This document shows positions 16,253 through 23,464 of a stretch of DNA of 64,000 bases, one piece after another (position 1 is the stretch's first letter; every line of letters begins with the position of its first letter). The stretch is taken from the NCBI RefSeq assembly GCF_020073745.1, contig NZ_JAIRAU010000001.1:186001-250000 (forward strand), read 5' to 3'. The notes below the pieces were generated by a model. The model had not been told where the DNA came from and made no database searches. It saw nothing but the letters and a program-made list of their open reading frames with translations. This stretch comes from Nannocystis pusilla. Its GTDB lineage: Bacteria > Myxococcota_A > Polyangia > Nannocystales > Nannocystaceae. A program made the position numbers and the translations under genes.

Positions 16253-17110
16253 CTAGGTCGCGGTTTTCTTGGCGGTCTTCTTGGGGGCGGCCTTCTTGGC
16301 CGTCTTCTTCGTGGCGGTCTTCTGGTTCATCGTCTTCTTGGTGGCCTTCTTGGGGGCGGCCTTCTTCGCCGTCTTCTTGTTCGTCGTCTTCTTGGCGGTC
16401 TTCTTGGTGGCGGCCTTCTTGGCGGTCTTCTTGGGGGCGGCCTTCTTCGTCGTCTTCTTGGCGGCCTTCTTGGCGGTCTTCTTGGGGGCGGCCTTCTTGG
16501 CGGCCTTCTTGGTGGTGGCCTTCTTCGCCGTCTTCTTGGTAGCGGCCTTCTTGGTAGCGGCCTTCTTGCTCGGCGGGAACCAGCGCGACGCTCTCGCCGT
16601 GATCGCGTCCGTCTCGGCGCGGGACTGGCGGACGGGGTCGTCCCACCAGCTGTCGAAGGCGGTGGTGCCGTGGACGGAGCCGACGGTCAGGCCCTCGAGG
16701 TACTTCGGATCGGTGACGCGGGCGCGGAGGACGAACTTGTGCGACGGGAAGTCCTTCTCGGCCTCGCGGTCGTCGCCGCCGTTGAAGCGGCCGTCTCGCC
16801 AGGCGCGCTCGTCGACGACGATGCCGATCCGCTCGACCAGCTCGGTCGAGGCGATGAACTTGCCGACGTGCTCGCGGTGGAAACCCTGCTCCCACACGGG
16901 CGGGGTCGGGCCGCCGACCTCGCGCATCGCCTTCTGCAGCGGGGTCGGGTTGTCGCCGGCGTACGGCATCCCGTCCTCGAGCGCCATCAACGCGAACGAG
17001 CGCGTGAGCGCGTAGTCGTTGACGCCGCCGGCCGTGCTGGTGGTGCACAGCATCTCCACGGTGTCGCCTTCGATGCTGCGGATCTCGATGTAGAAGGTGT
17101 CACTGGACAT
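16253..17110 (-). CDS. Globular domain fused to a histone H1-like Lys/Ala tail
   Basis: 285 residues from ATG 17110. A further in-frame ATG at 17140 lies inside a dispersed hairpin and is less likely. Residues 1-180 form a soluble domain with no family I can name (SSDTFYIEIRSIEGDTVEML, FDSWWDDPVRQSRAETDAI). Residues 181-285 are built from KKAA, KKTA and PKK units, like the DNA-compacting tails of histone H1, AlgP and bacterial H1-like proteins. DNA or polyanion binding by the tail is likely. The tail ends at an in-frame amber (see 16196-16252). The DNA is a degenerate CTTCTT repeat, prone to slippage. Confidence 0.78.
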   Translation of the reverse strand: MSSDTFYIEIRSIEGDTVEMLCTTSTAGGVNDYALTRSFALMALEDGMPYAGDNPTPLQKAMREVGGPTPPVWEQGFHREHVGKFIASTELVERIGIVVDERAWRDGRFNGGDDREAEKDFPSHKFVLRARVTDPKYLEGLTVGSVHGTTAFDSWWDDPVRQSRAETDAITARASRWFPPSKKAATKKAATKKTAKKATTKKAAKKAAPKKTAKKAAKKTTKKAAPKKTAKKAATKKTAKKTTNKKTAKKAAPKKATKKTMNQKTATKKTAKKAAPKKTAKKTAT

Positions 17111-17135
17111 CGGACGCGACGGTAGCACGGGCGAG

Positions 17136-17158
17136 GACATGACCGATCGACCATGTGC
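17136..17158. repeat. Short dispersed hairpin, copy G (imperfect)
   Basis: ACATG / CATGT arms around a CGATCG-containing centre, close in sequence to copy D at 9700-9721. It lies in the short region between the divergent Lys/Ala-tail gene and the DUF1697 gene, so it may overlap a promoter rather than a terminator. Confidence 0.4.
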
Positions 17159-17218
17159 GTCGAGGGCCGCGGCCTCGGCTTGTCAGCGTTCGCGAATGCG
17201 CGCACGATCGAGCGCACC

Positions 17219-17758
17219 ATGACGACCTTCATCGCGCTCCTTCGCGGCATCAACGTCGGCGGTCACCGCAGGCTGCCGATGGCCGAATTGCGCGGGCTGT
17301 GCGGGGAACTCGGCCTCGCCGGGGTGCAGACGTACATCCAGAGCGGCAACGTGGTGTTCGCGGGGGACGGCCCGGCGGCGGCGCACGAGGCGGCGCTCGA
17401 GCAGGGCATCGTCCGCGTGTTCGGCTTCCAGGTCGACGTCGCGGTGCGCACGGCCGCTCAGTGGGCGGCGGTCGTGGCCGGCAATCCGCTGCGGGAAGTG
17501 GCCGAGTCCGAGGCCGACCACGTGCTGCTCGGGGTGTCGAAGCGGCCGCCCGAGGCCGACGCGGTCGAGAAGTTGCGGGCGCGGGCGACGGCGGGCGAGC
17601 GGGTCGAGGCCGCGGGCGAGGTGCTGTGGTTCCACTATCCGAGCGGCGTGGCGCGCTCGAAGTGGACGCCGGCGTTGATCGATCGGCTGGTCGGCTCGCC
17701 GCTGACGGCGCGCAACTGGCGGACGGTGCTGAAGCTGGCGGAGATGGCAGGCGCCTGA
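17219..17758 (+). CDS. DUF1697 family protein
   Basis: 179-residue soluble protein with the DUF1697 (PF08002) opening ALLRGINVGGHRRLPMAEL (6-24), then QTYIQSGNVVF, and the conserved end TARNWRTVLKLAEM. Length and order fit the family closely. The biochemical role of the family is unknown. ATG 17219 is chosen because it begins exactly at the conserved MTTFIALLRG start. It is divergent from the Lys/Ala-tail gene. Confidence 0.9.
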   Translation: MTTFIALLRGINVGGHRRLPMAELRGLCGELGLAGVQTYIQSGNVVFAGDGPAAAHEAALEQGIVRVFGFQVDVAVRTAAQWAAVVAGNPLREVAESEADHVLLGVSKRPPEADAVEKLRARATAGERVEAAGEVLWFHYPSGVARSKWTPALIDRLVGSPLTARNWRTVLKLAEMAGA

Positions 17759-17806
17759 TTCGGCAGACGCGGCCGGTCGCGGACGTTCGGCCCGGAGGAG
17801 TCGCCG

Positions 17807-19036
17807 TCATGGGCGTCGGAGCGGCCAGTCCCAGGCGATGCCGAGGACGCCGCGGAGGAGCGGCAGGCCGAGCCGGAACGCCTCGACCCCGGCGCTGCGG
17901 ACGCTGAGCGAGGGCAACAGGATGTCGGCCGCGGCGCCGGCGTGCAGGGAGATGCGCGGGCCGAGCGGGACGACGAAGGTGACGCCGCCCGAGAGCACGC
18001 CGACGGGTGAGATGCTGGTGGCGCTGCGGAACGGGCTGTCGGCGCGACCGACGGCCCAGCCGAGCGCGAGGCCGCCGCCGAGCGCGAGGCGCAGGGACAG
18101 CCGCGGCGCGAGCTGCCAGCGAAAGCCGAGCTGGACGCGCGCGGCGACGAGACCGAAGCGGATCGCTCCGCGGGGGTCGGACCTCCAGGTCGGCGAGACC
18201 AGCGAGAACACTCCGCCGCCGAACTCGAGGCGGCGCGTCAGCTCGCGCCGCGCGGCGAGCTCGAGCCCCGGGAGCACGCCGGTGCCGCCCGGGCCGCCGC
18301 CGACGTTGCCGGCGACGAGGAGGCCGTGTCGCCGCGAGGGCGCGGGCGGGGGCGCGCCGAGGTCCGCTGTCGCGGGCGGAAGATCGTCGACGAACTCGGA
18401 CGGCAGCTGCGGGGCGAGCGGGGGCGTCGCGGTGGGCGCGGGGAGCGGGGGAATCGCGGCCGCAGGTGGGGCGGTGAGCGGTGGCGAGGGCGACGCGGAG
18501 GCGGGTGGCGTGGCGTCGGCCGAAGGTGGTGGCGGGATCGGGGCCGCGGTCGAATTGGTGGTCGCGACGGTCCACGGGGGCAGCGGGACGAGCGGGGATT
18601 CGGGGAGCGGGGCATCGGCTGCGGGCTCGCGGCGGGCCCCTTCGCGGGTCTCGGTGTGGACGAGCTCGGCGGCGCGGAGGGCGGCGATGCCGGCGTGCTG
18701 GCCGTCCGCGAGCGCGAGCGAGACGCGGCGCGGCGCGGGCTCGGCGAGCCACAGCGTGACGTCGCCGCGATCGCTGGTGCGGGAGATCTGGACCGCGACG
18801 ACGGCGGCGTGCTCGGCGAGCAGGGCCGCCATCGCGCCGTCGTCGGTGCTGCGCGGGCGCGCCTCGGCGACGGTCATGCCGAGCGCGCGCAGCTCGTCGC
18901 GGACGCGCTGCTCGGCGAGCGGCCAGCGCGGACCCGCGGGGCTGTCGGCGTGGACCAGCACCACGGTGGCCGCGCGCGCGGGGCCGCCGGTGAGTCCGAG
19001 CAGGGCGGCGAACAAGCAGGCTGCGGGGCGAGCCAT
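17807..19036 (-). CDS. Secreted Pro-rich protein with C-terminal beta-barrel-like domain
   Basis: 409 residues from ATG 19036, giving a signal peptide (residues 1-22, ending ARA). Residues 23-130 form a small globular domain (VVLVHADSPAG). A Pro/Ala/Ser-rich linker of about 100 residues follows. The final 170 residues alternate Gly-rich and amphipathic strands (LLVAGNVGGGPGGTGVLPGLELA) and end in a hydrophobic/aromatic strand, as in outer-membrane beta-barrels. The layout suits a periplasm-spanning outer-membrane protein of the kind frequent in myxobacteria. No specific function assigned. Confidence 0.72.
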   Translation of the reverse strand: MARPAACLFAALLGLTGGPARAATVVLVHADSPAGPRWPLAEQRVRDELRALGMTVAEARPRSTDDGAMAALLAEHAAVVAVQISRTSDRGDVTLWLAEPAPRRVSLALADGQHAGIAALRAAELVHTETREGARREPAADAPLPESPLVPLPPWTVATTNSTAAPIPPPPSADATPPASASPSPPLTAPPAAAIPPLPAPTATPPLAPQLPSEFVDDLPPATADLGAPPPAPSRRHGLLVAGNVGGGPGGTGVLPGLELAARRELTRRLEFGGGVFSLVSPTWRSDPRGAIRFGLVAARVQLGFRWQLAPRLSLRLALGGGLALGWAVGRADSPFRSATSISPVGVLSGGVTFVVPLGPRISLHAGAAADILLPSLSVRSAGVEAFRLGLPLLRGVLGIAWDWPLRRP

Positions 19037-19154
19037 CGGACGGAAGGATGCCCGATGCCCGACCCGTCGGCGACCGCGAGTTGCAGAAGTCGATCGGACC
19101 GGCTCGCCGCGCGCGGACGCGGCGAGCCGGCGGCGCACGCTCGATGCATGGCCG

Positions 19155-19196
19155 TAAGGATATGTTTTTAAGGTAATGTCTATAAGGTCATATATC
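19155..19196. repeat. Three tandem 14-bp AT-rich repeats
   Basis: Three units each starting TAAGG, spaced exactly 14 bp (19155, 19169, 19183), with consensus TAAGGnnATGTnTn. They form an AT-rich island in very GC-rich DNA between two minus-strand genes, about 120 nt upstream of the gene starting at 19036. Direct repeats at such spacing can be activator sites; function is unproven. Confidence 0.55.
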
Positions 19197-19293
19197 GGTT
19201 ATGCGCCCGGGCGCGCGGCTAGCGAGTCGAGGGATCACGGTCGCGCGCTCGGGAAAGTGCGGTGATTGCGGGCTGGATCCGCGGACGCTCGAA

Positions 19294-20214
19294 TCACACG
19301 TCGAGGGCGCAGACGCCGACGTCCTCGTGCCCGGGCGGGGCGTCGCCGGGCGTGAAGAACGGGCGGCACACCTGACCGACGCCCGGGCAGACGCCGGGGT
19401 TGTCGAGGTCACAATAGGGGGTGCAGCAGCCGATATCGGTGGGGTCGCACTCGGTCACGAACTCGACAGCGACGCACATCAAGCCGGGCTCGCACTGGTT
19501 CACGTACTCGCAGCCCTCGAACAGCTGCTTGGGTTCCTCCACGAGCGGCCAGCAGGCGAAGGAGTCGGCCAGGTAGTTGCAACTCTGCCCGCTCGGGCAA
19601 TTCTGCAGCAGCGGGTCGCACTCGGGGATGCACAGCGGGAGCTCCAGGACGAGGCAGGTGAGGCCGGCGCCGCAGGCCGGGTCGGCCGGGCTGCCGCTGC
19701 AGAGCGGGATGCAGGTGCCCTTGCCGGTGTCGGCGTCGACGGCGTGGCAGTAGAGGCCGATGTCGCAGGTATCGGGGCCGAGGTGGCCCTCGACGAGGAT
19801 CTCGCACTCTTCGCCGAGCTGATCGGGGTCGGGCGCGATCGGGTGGCAGGCGATGATCTCGCTCGAGAACGGCGGCGGACCCGCGGCCGAGCACTTCTCG
19901 CCGCTGGGGCAGTCCTGCGCCCACGCGTCGCAACCGGCGGGCGGGTCCGGCGGGACGATGAAGTTCCCCCCCGAGGCGCTGGTCGTGGTGTCGCCGGTGG
20001 TGCCGGGGTCCTCGCCGGAGGTCGAGGGGGCGGCCGTCGTCTCCGGATCGGGGTCGCCGCTGGTGGTGCTGGTCGCGGTGACAATCACCCCCGTGTCCGG
20101 TGAATCGGTGGTGAGCCCGGTCGTGATGATCGGGTCGAGGATGCCCAGATCGCAGCCGGCGAGGGCGAGGAGAGCGAGACCGAGGTGAATAGGGGAAGAG
20201 AAGTTCAATCGCAT
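19294..20214 (-). CDS. Cys-rich lipoprotein (long paralog)
   Basis: 306-residue lipoprotein (LALAGC, Cys21) with a Thr/Ser linker (about 30-85) and some 220 residues containing over 20 Cys. Recognisable units include CDPLLQNCPSGQSCNYL, CEPGLMCVAVEF and GCCTPYCDLDNPGVCP. This is a disulfide-rich extracellular domain frequent in Nannocystaceae lipoproteins; no biochemical activity is known. It is paralogous to the protein at 20495-20971. A 12-bp motif at 20241-20252 upstream is identical to one upstream of the ECF sigma gene at 22743, so it may belong to that sigma factor's regulon. Confidence 0.8.
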   Translation of the reverse strand: MRLNFSSPIHLGLALLALAGCDLGILDPIITTGLTTDSPDTGVIVTATSTTSGDPDPETTAAPSTSGEDPGTTGDTTTSASGGNFIVPPDPPAGCDAWAQDCPSGEKCSAAGPPPFSSEIIACHPIAPDPDQLGEECEILVEGHLGPDTCDIGLYCHAVDADTGKGTCIPLCSGSPADPACGAGLTCLVLELPLCIPECDPLLQNCPSGQSCNYLADSFACWPLVEEPKQLFEGCEYVNQCEPGLMCVAVEFVTECDPTDIGCCTPYCDLDNPGVCPGVGQVCRPFFTPGDAPPGHEDVGVCALDV

Positions 20215-20240
20215 GGGGTGGAGGTCGCGGGAGGGGTCGC

Positions 20241-20252
20241 CGACGGCTCAAC
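20241..20252 (-). promoter_or_regulatory. Shared upstream motif GTTGAGCCGTCG (lipoprotein)
   Basis: On the minus strand GTTGAGCCGTCG begins 38 nt and ends 27 nt before the lipoprotein start. The identical 12 bases occur upstream of the ECF sigma gene (22773-22784) at nearly the same distance, with similar A-rich flanks (AAAATA and AAGATT). Proposed ECF-dependent promoter element. Confidence 0.5.
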
Positions 20253-20494
20253 TATTTTTGCGCACAGCGTGCGCGCGTGGCAGTGGTCGAGGTCGAGCGG
20301 GCCGCCATCGCGCGATGGTCGATGCTGCGCGCGCTCACCGGCGACGGGCGGACGGAGCGCGTCGTGCACGCGGCGCGCGGCGTGCGAGTCGCGGTGAGCC
20401 CGAGCGAGGCGGCGAGCGAGCAGGCCGCGGGGTGAGCCGTCGGACGCGCGGGCGGCTCGAGGTGTGGTGATTGGAAGCGTGCGAGACGGGCGAA

Positions 20495-20971
20495 TCATGG
20501 GATGCGGCAGATCCCGAGGTGCTTCAACCCGGGCGCTGCCTCGCCCGGCGAGAAGAACGGGAGGCACTCCTGGCCGGCGCCGGGGCAGGAGTCGGGGCCG
20601 TCGAGGTCGCAATAGAGGGTGCAGCAGCCGCTCGAGTCGGGGTCGCACTCGAACACGAGGTCGGGCACGACGCATGCCAGGCCGGGCTCGCAGGCGTTGG
20701 CGAACTCGCAGCTATCGAACAGCCCGCGGGGCTCCTCGATGGTATCCCAGCAACCGAAGCCCGAGCCGAAGAAGCTGCAGGTCTCCCCGCCGCGGCAATC
20801 CTGCACCACCGGGTCGCAGGTGGGAACGCACTGCGGGAGGGCGATGTCGAGACAGGTGAGCCCGGCACGATCGGCGGTGCGGATCGGGTCGAGGGCGGCC
20901 AGGTCGCAGGCGGCGAGGACGACGAAGACGTCGGCGAGAAGAATGAGCGATCGAGAGGTCGTGCGGATCAT
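20495..20971 (-). CDS. Cys-rich lipoprotein (short paralog, internally deleted)
   Basis: 158-residue lipoprotein (VLAAC, Cys22). Its first 30 residues (CDLAALDPI) match the start of the 19294-20214 protein (CDLGILDPI). It then joins directly to the paralog's C-terminal half (AGLTCLDIALPQCVPTCDP). The Thr/Ser linker and first Cys units, about 145 residues, are missing. The remaining Cys pattern is intact, so it may still fold. Its ATG follows the FecR-gene stop without any gap, making it the third gene of the sigma/FecR operon. Confidence 0.78.
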   Translation of the reverse strand: MIRTTSRSLILLADVFVVLAACDLAALDPIRTADRAGLTCLDIALPQCVPTCDPVVQDCRGGETCSFFGSGFGCWDTIEEPRGLFDSCEFANACEPGLACVVPDLVFECDPDSSGCCTLYCDLDGPDSCPGAGQECLPFFSPGEAAPGLKHLGICRIP

Positions 20972-22123
20972 CTATTCCTGCGGGCCGAGCTCGTCCAGGC
21001 GGCGCCGGGCGTCGCCGGCCAATGCACCGTCTGGCGCTTCGGACAGGTAGGTGGCGAACCACTCGCGGGCGCGCGCCGGGTCGCGCTCGAGATCGAGGGC
21101 GACCCGGCCGAGCAGGAAGGCGGCGGTGCGGGCCCGCGAATCGCCCGGAAAACGCCGCCGCAGGGCCTGGAGCGCGTCGCGGGCGCGCGGGCCGTCGCCG
21201 GCGAAGCGGGCGCAGCGGGCGAGCAGATCGAGGTCGTCGATTGCGAGATCTTTTAAGAGGGGGGGGAAGCCGAGGTGCTCGGCGGCGGCGAGCGCGGCGG
21301 TGTGCTCGCCGGCCTCGGCGAGCTCGATCCACGCCGGTCGGCGCGGCGAGGGGGGTGATTTCGCGGTCGCGGCGGGCTTGGCGGAGGGGGTCTTGTTGGA
21401 AGGCGAGGGTGGATCGCCGGCGGATGTCGGGGCGGGGTTGGTTGCGGGGGGCGACGGCGGGGGAGGATCGTTCGCGGATGTGTCTGTGGACGCGAGTCGA
21501 GGATCGCCGCCGGCAGGCAGGTCGCGCAGCTCGAGGCGTTGCCCGGCGGTCAGGCGCGTCGGCGGGGCGTCACCGCCGATGGCCGCGCTGCCGCGACGGA
21601 CGTCGACGATCAGGGTGCGGGTGTCGGGGTGCCAGGTCGCGCTGCTGGCGGCGTCGCTGAGCTCGACGGTGAAGGGACCGGCGATCACGAACCACTCGCG
21701 GCCGGGGGCGGGCTCGACGTCGAGGGCGACGGCGCCGCGCTCGAGGTGCAGCTCGACGCGCGTCGACTCGAGCTTCACGAGCCGCGCGGCGGTGCCGGGG
21801 GCGAGCTCGGCGCGGCTGCGGTCGGAGAATTCGAGGACGAGCGCCTCGTGCTCGGGCGCGGCCAGCCAGCTGCCGACCATGACGGCCTGCTGGGCGACCG
21901 CGACGGTGAGCGGGGCGCTCGTGGTGGTGGGGCGGGCGAGGATCAGCGCGACCACGGCGGCGGCGACCAGCGGCACGAGCCACCACGCGCTCCTGGGGGC
22001 GCGCGAGGGCGCGCGCGTGAGGCGGGCGACCGCGGCGCGCTGGCGCTCGCGGCGGATCGGGCCGGGGCCGTCGCCGAGGTTGTGGGCGACCTCGCGGGCC
22101 AGACGCTGCACCGGATGGGTCAT
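20972..22123 (-). CDS. FecR-domain anti-sigma-like membrane protein
   Basis: 383 residues. A cytosolic N-terminal part (1-45) is followed by one transmembrane helix (WWLVPLVAAAVVALILA, about 46-62). A FecR-type beta domain comes next (about 75-190: LVLEFSDRSRAELAPGTAAR, GPFTVELSDAASSATWHPDT, VRRGSAAIGG). A Pro/Ser/Thr linker leads to a helical C-terminal domain with tetratricopeptide-like features (FPGDSRARTAAFLLGRVALD). It overlaps the sigma gene by ATGA and is the likely membrane regulator releasing that sigma factor on an envelope signal. Confidence 0.85.
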   Translation of the reverse strand: MTHPVQRLAREVAHNLGDGPGPIRRERQRAAVARLTRAPSRAPRSAWWLVPLVAAAVVALILARPTTTSAPLTVAVAQQAVMVGSWLAAPEHEALVLEFSDRSRAELAPGTAARLVKLESTRVELHLERGAVALDVEPAPGREWFVIAGPFTVELSDAASSATWHPDTRTLIVDVRRGSAAIGGDAPPTRLTAGQRLELRDLPAGGDPRLASTDTSANDPPPPSPPATNPAPTSAGDPPSPSNKTPSAKPAATAKSPPSPRRPAWIELAEAGEHTAALAAAEHLGFPPLLKDLAIDDLDLLARCARFAGDGPRARDALQALRRRFPGDSRARTAAFLLGRVALDLERDPARAREWFATYLSEAPDGALAGDARRRLDELGPQE

Positions 22124-22743
22124 CGCTGCACCTCGAGTTCGCGCAGGTGTTCGGCGAGCATCGGGTCGCGCTCGGCGAGCCGACGAAACCGCGCCTGGGC
22201 GGCGGAGATCCGCCGCTTGATGGTCGCCAGGGAGCAGTTGCAGGCGGCGGCGACGTCGCCCAGCGGCTGCTCGTCGATGAAGCGCAGGGCGAAGGCGATC
22301 CGCTCGTCGGCGGGGAGGCGGGCGAGCACGGCGTAGGTCCGCTCGAGCAGCTCGCGCGCCTCGTGCGAGGCGGTGGGCGTGTGCACCGCTTCGGCGGCGG
22401 CGGCCTGCATGCCGAACCACCGGCGCACGCGGCGACGGCGGATCTCGCTGCGCACGGTGTTGACGGTGACGGCGGCGACCCACCCGCGCAGCGCCTCGGC
22501 CTCGCGTACGCGTGCGAGGCCGGCCAGGAGGGCGACGAAGACCTGCTGGACGAGGTCGTCGTGGTCCTCGTCGGCCCCGAGCACGCGCCACACGAGGCGG
22601 TTGACCTGGGCGCCGACGAGGTCGAACAGGGCCTCGCCGGTGCGCGGGTCGCCGGCGTGGGCCAGCTCGAGCAGCGACGCGGCCGCGCCGGCCGCCCCGG
22701 GCCGCGCCGGCTCGTCGTCGCTCCCCACGACCCGTAGTCGCAT
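22120..22743 (-). CDS. ECF-type sigma factor (FecR-linked)
   Basis: 207-residue sigma factor. Region 2 spans about 35-110 (DHDDLVQQVFVALLAGLARV, LRGWVAAVTVNTVRSEIRR). Region 4 spans about 140-200 (LPADERIAFALRFIDEQPLG, CNCSLATIKRRISAAQARF). It is first in an operon with the FecR-like gene (4-nt overlap) and the short Cys-rich lipoprotein. The 12-bp motif ending 30 nt before its start recurs before the long paralogous lipoprotein, suggesting autoregulation plus control of that gene. Confidence 0.9.
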   Translation of the reverse strand: MRLRVVGSDDEPARPGAAGAAASLLELAHAGDPRTGEALFDLVGAQVNRLVWRVLGADEDHDDLVQQVFVALLAGLARVREAEALRGWVAAVTVNTVRSEIRRRRVRRWFGMQAAAAEAVHTPTASHEARELLERTYAVLARLPADERIAFALRFIDEQPLGDVAAACNCSLATIKRRISAAQARFRRLAERDPMLAEHLRELEVQR

Positions 22744-22772
22744 CGCAGGACAGTGGTCGCACGAGCCGGCGG

Positions 22773-22784
22773 CGACGGCTCAAC
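22773..22784 (-). promoter_or_regulatory. Shared upstream motif GTTGAGCCGTCG (sigma gene)
   Basis: Identical in 12 of 12 bases to 20241-20252 and at nearly the same distance (30 versus 27 nt) from the start codon. I find no third copy in the window. It is consistent with autoregulation by the encoded ECF factor. Confidence 0.5.
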
Positions 22785-23137
22785 AATCTTCTCGGACCGC
22801 GCTCTTCGCGCGCGTCCGGGTCGCGACAGCAAGACGGAGAACCGGTGGTAATCGCCCCGCGCTCTGGACGCACCTCGCCGACGCCGGACATCCCCCATTC
22901 GACGCGATTTCAATCCCTCGGTTCGCGGGGATGGTCACGTGGGCGCCCGTGAAGGCGATGACCGAGGATCATGAATTTTTGTTCGTCACAACCACTCGTC
23001 GCAGGAGTCGAGCGCGCCGATCGTGCTCGAGGGGACCGCGGCGCTTGCGAGCGAATTGCCGGTGATCATGGCGGCGAATTCGACTCGCGGACGGGTGACC
23101 TCGCGTACGTACGATTGGCCGGAGGCGACGGCGCCGC

Positions 23138-23175
23138 GGCCGGTATTTCGCGTACGCGTCGGCGAAATACCGGCC
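23138..23175. promoter_or_regulatory. Perfect 14-bp inverted repeat
   Basis: Arms GGCCGGTATTTCGC (23138-23151) and GCGAAATACCGGCC (23162-23175) with a 10-nt loop GTACGCGTCG, 290 bp upstream of the transporter start. No poly-T follows. It could be a regulator-binding palindrome, an attenuator-like hairpin in the leader, or the end of an unrecognised transcript. Confidence 0.5.
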
Positions 23176-23464
23176 AATAGCGCAGCGACAGCGATCTCGA
23201 CCCCGTGCCGGCGCGCCGTCGCAGGCCAGCGATTGGTTCGTCGATTTGTCCGGCTATGGCCCGACGATGCACGCGAGTTCCGAAGTCCTCGCAATCGCCG
23301 CCGAGCTCGCTGTGCCTTGATTGCAGTGCGAGTCGCGCAGCGCGCCGCGATATCTCACGACCCGTGTCATAGCAAGCGCGTTTCGCTTGGGCTAATCCCC
23401 GCCGCGAACGCAAGGGTCCGGCGCGAGCTGACTCTTGCATCATGACCCACGAGACATCTCCATC

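Larger units (their letters stand above)
22744..23464. other. Long divergent intergenic region
   Basis: About 720 bases between the ECF sigma gene and the NhaD-type transporter. No coding sequence is supportable in any frame. It contains the sigma-promoter motif (22773-22784) and a perfect 14-bp inverted repeat at 23138-23175 flanked by outer ATTGGCCGG / CCGGCCAAT repeats. Confidence 0.5.

Noticed and set aside
6779..16255. Two genes with in-frame TAG followed by continued coding, as a hint of amber recoding in this organism
   Set aside because: Other genes end normally at TAG before noncoding DNA (for example 14908-14910 and 42799-42801), and no suppressor tRNA or readthrough element is seen. 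Ordinary nonsense mutations explain both cases.
16260..16580. CTTCTT repeats as a satellite or regulatory polypyrimidine tract
   Set aside because: They are in frame with, and fully explained by, the Lys/Ala tail of the minus-strand protein.
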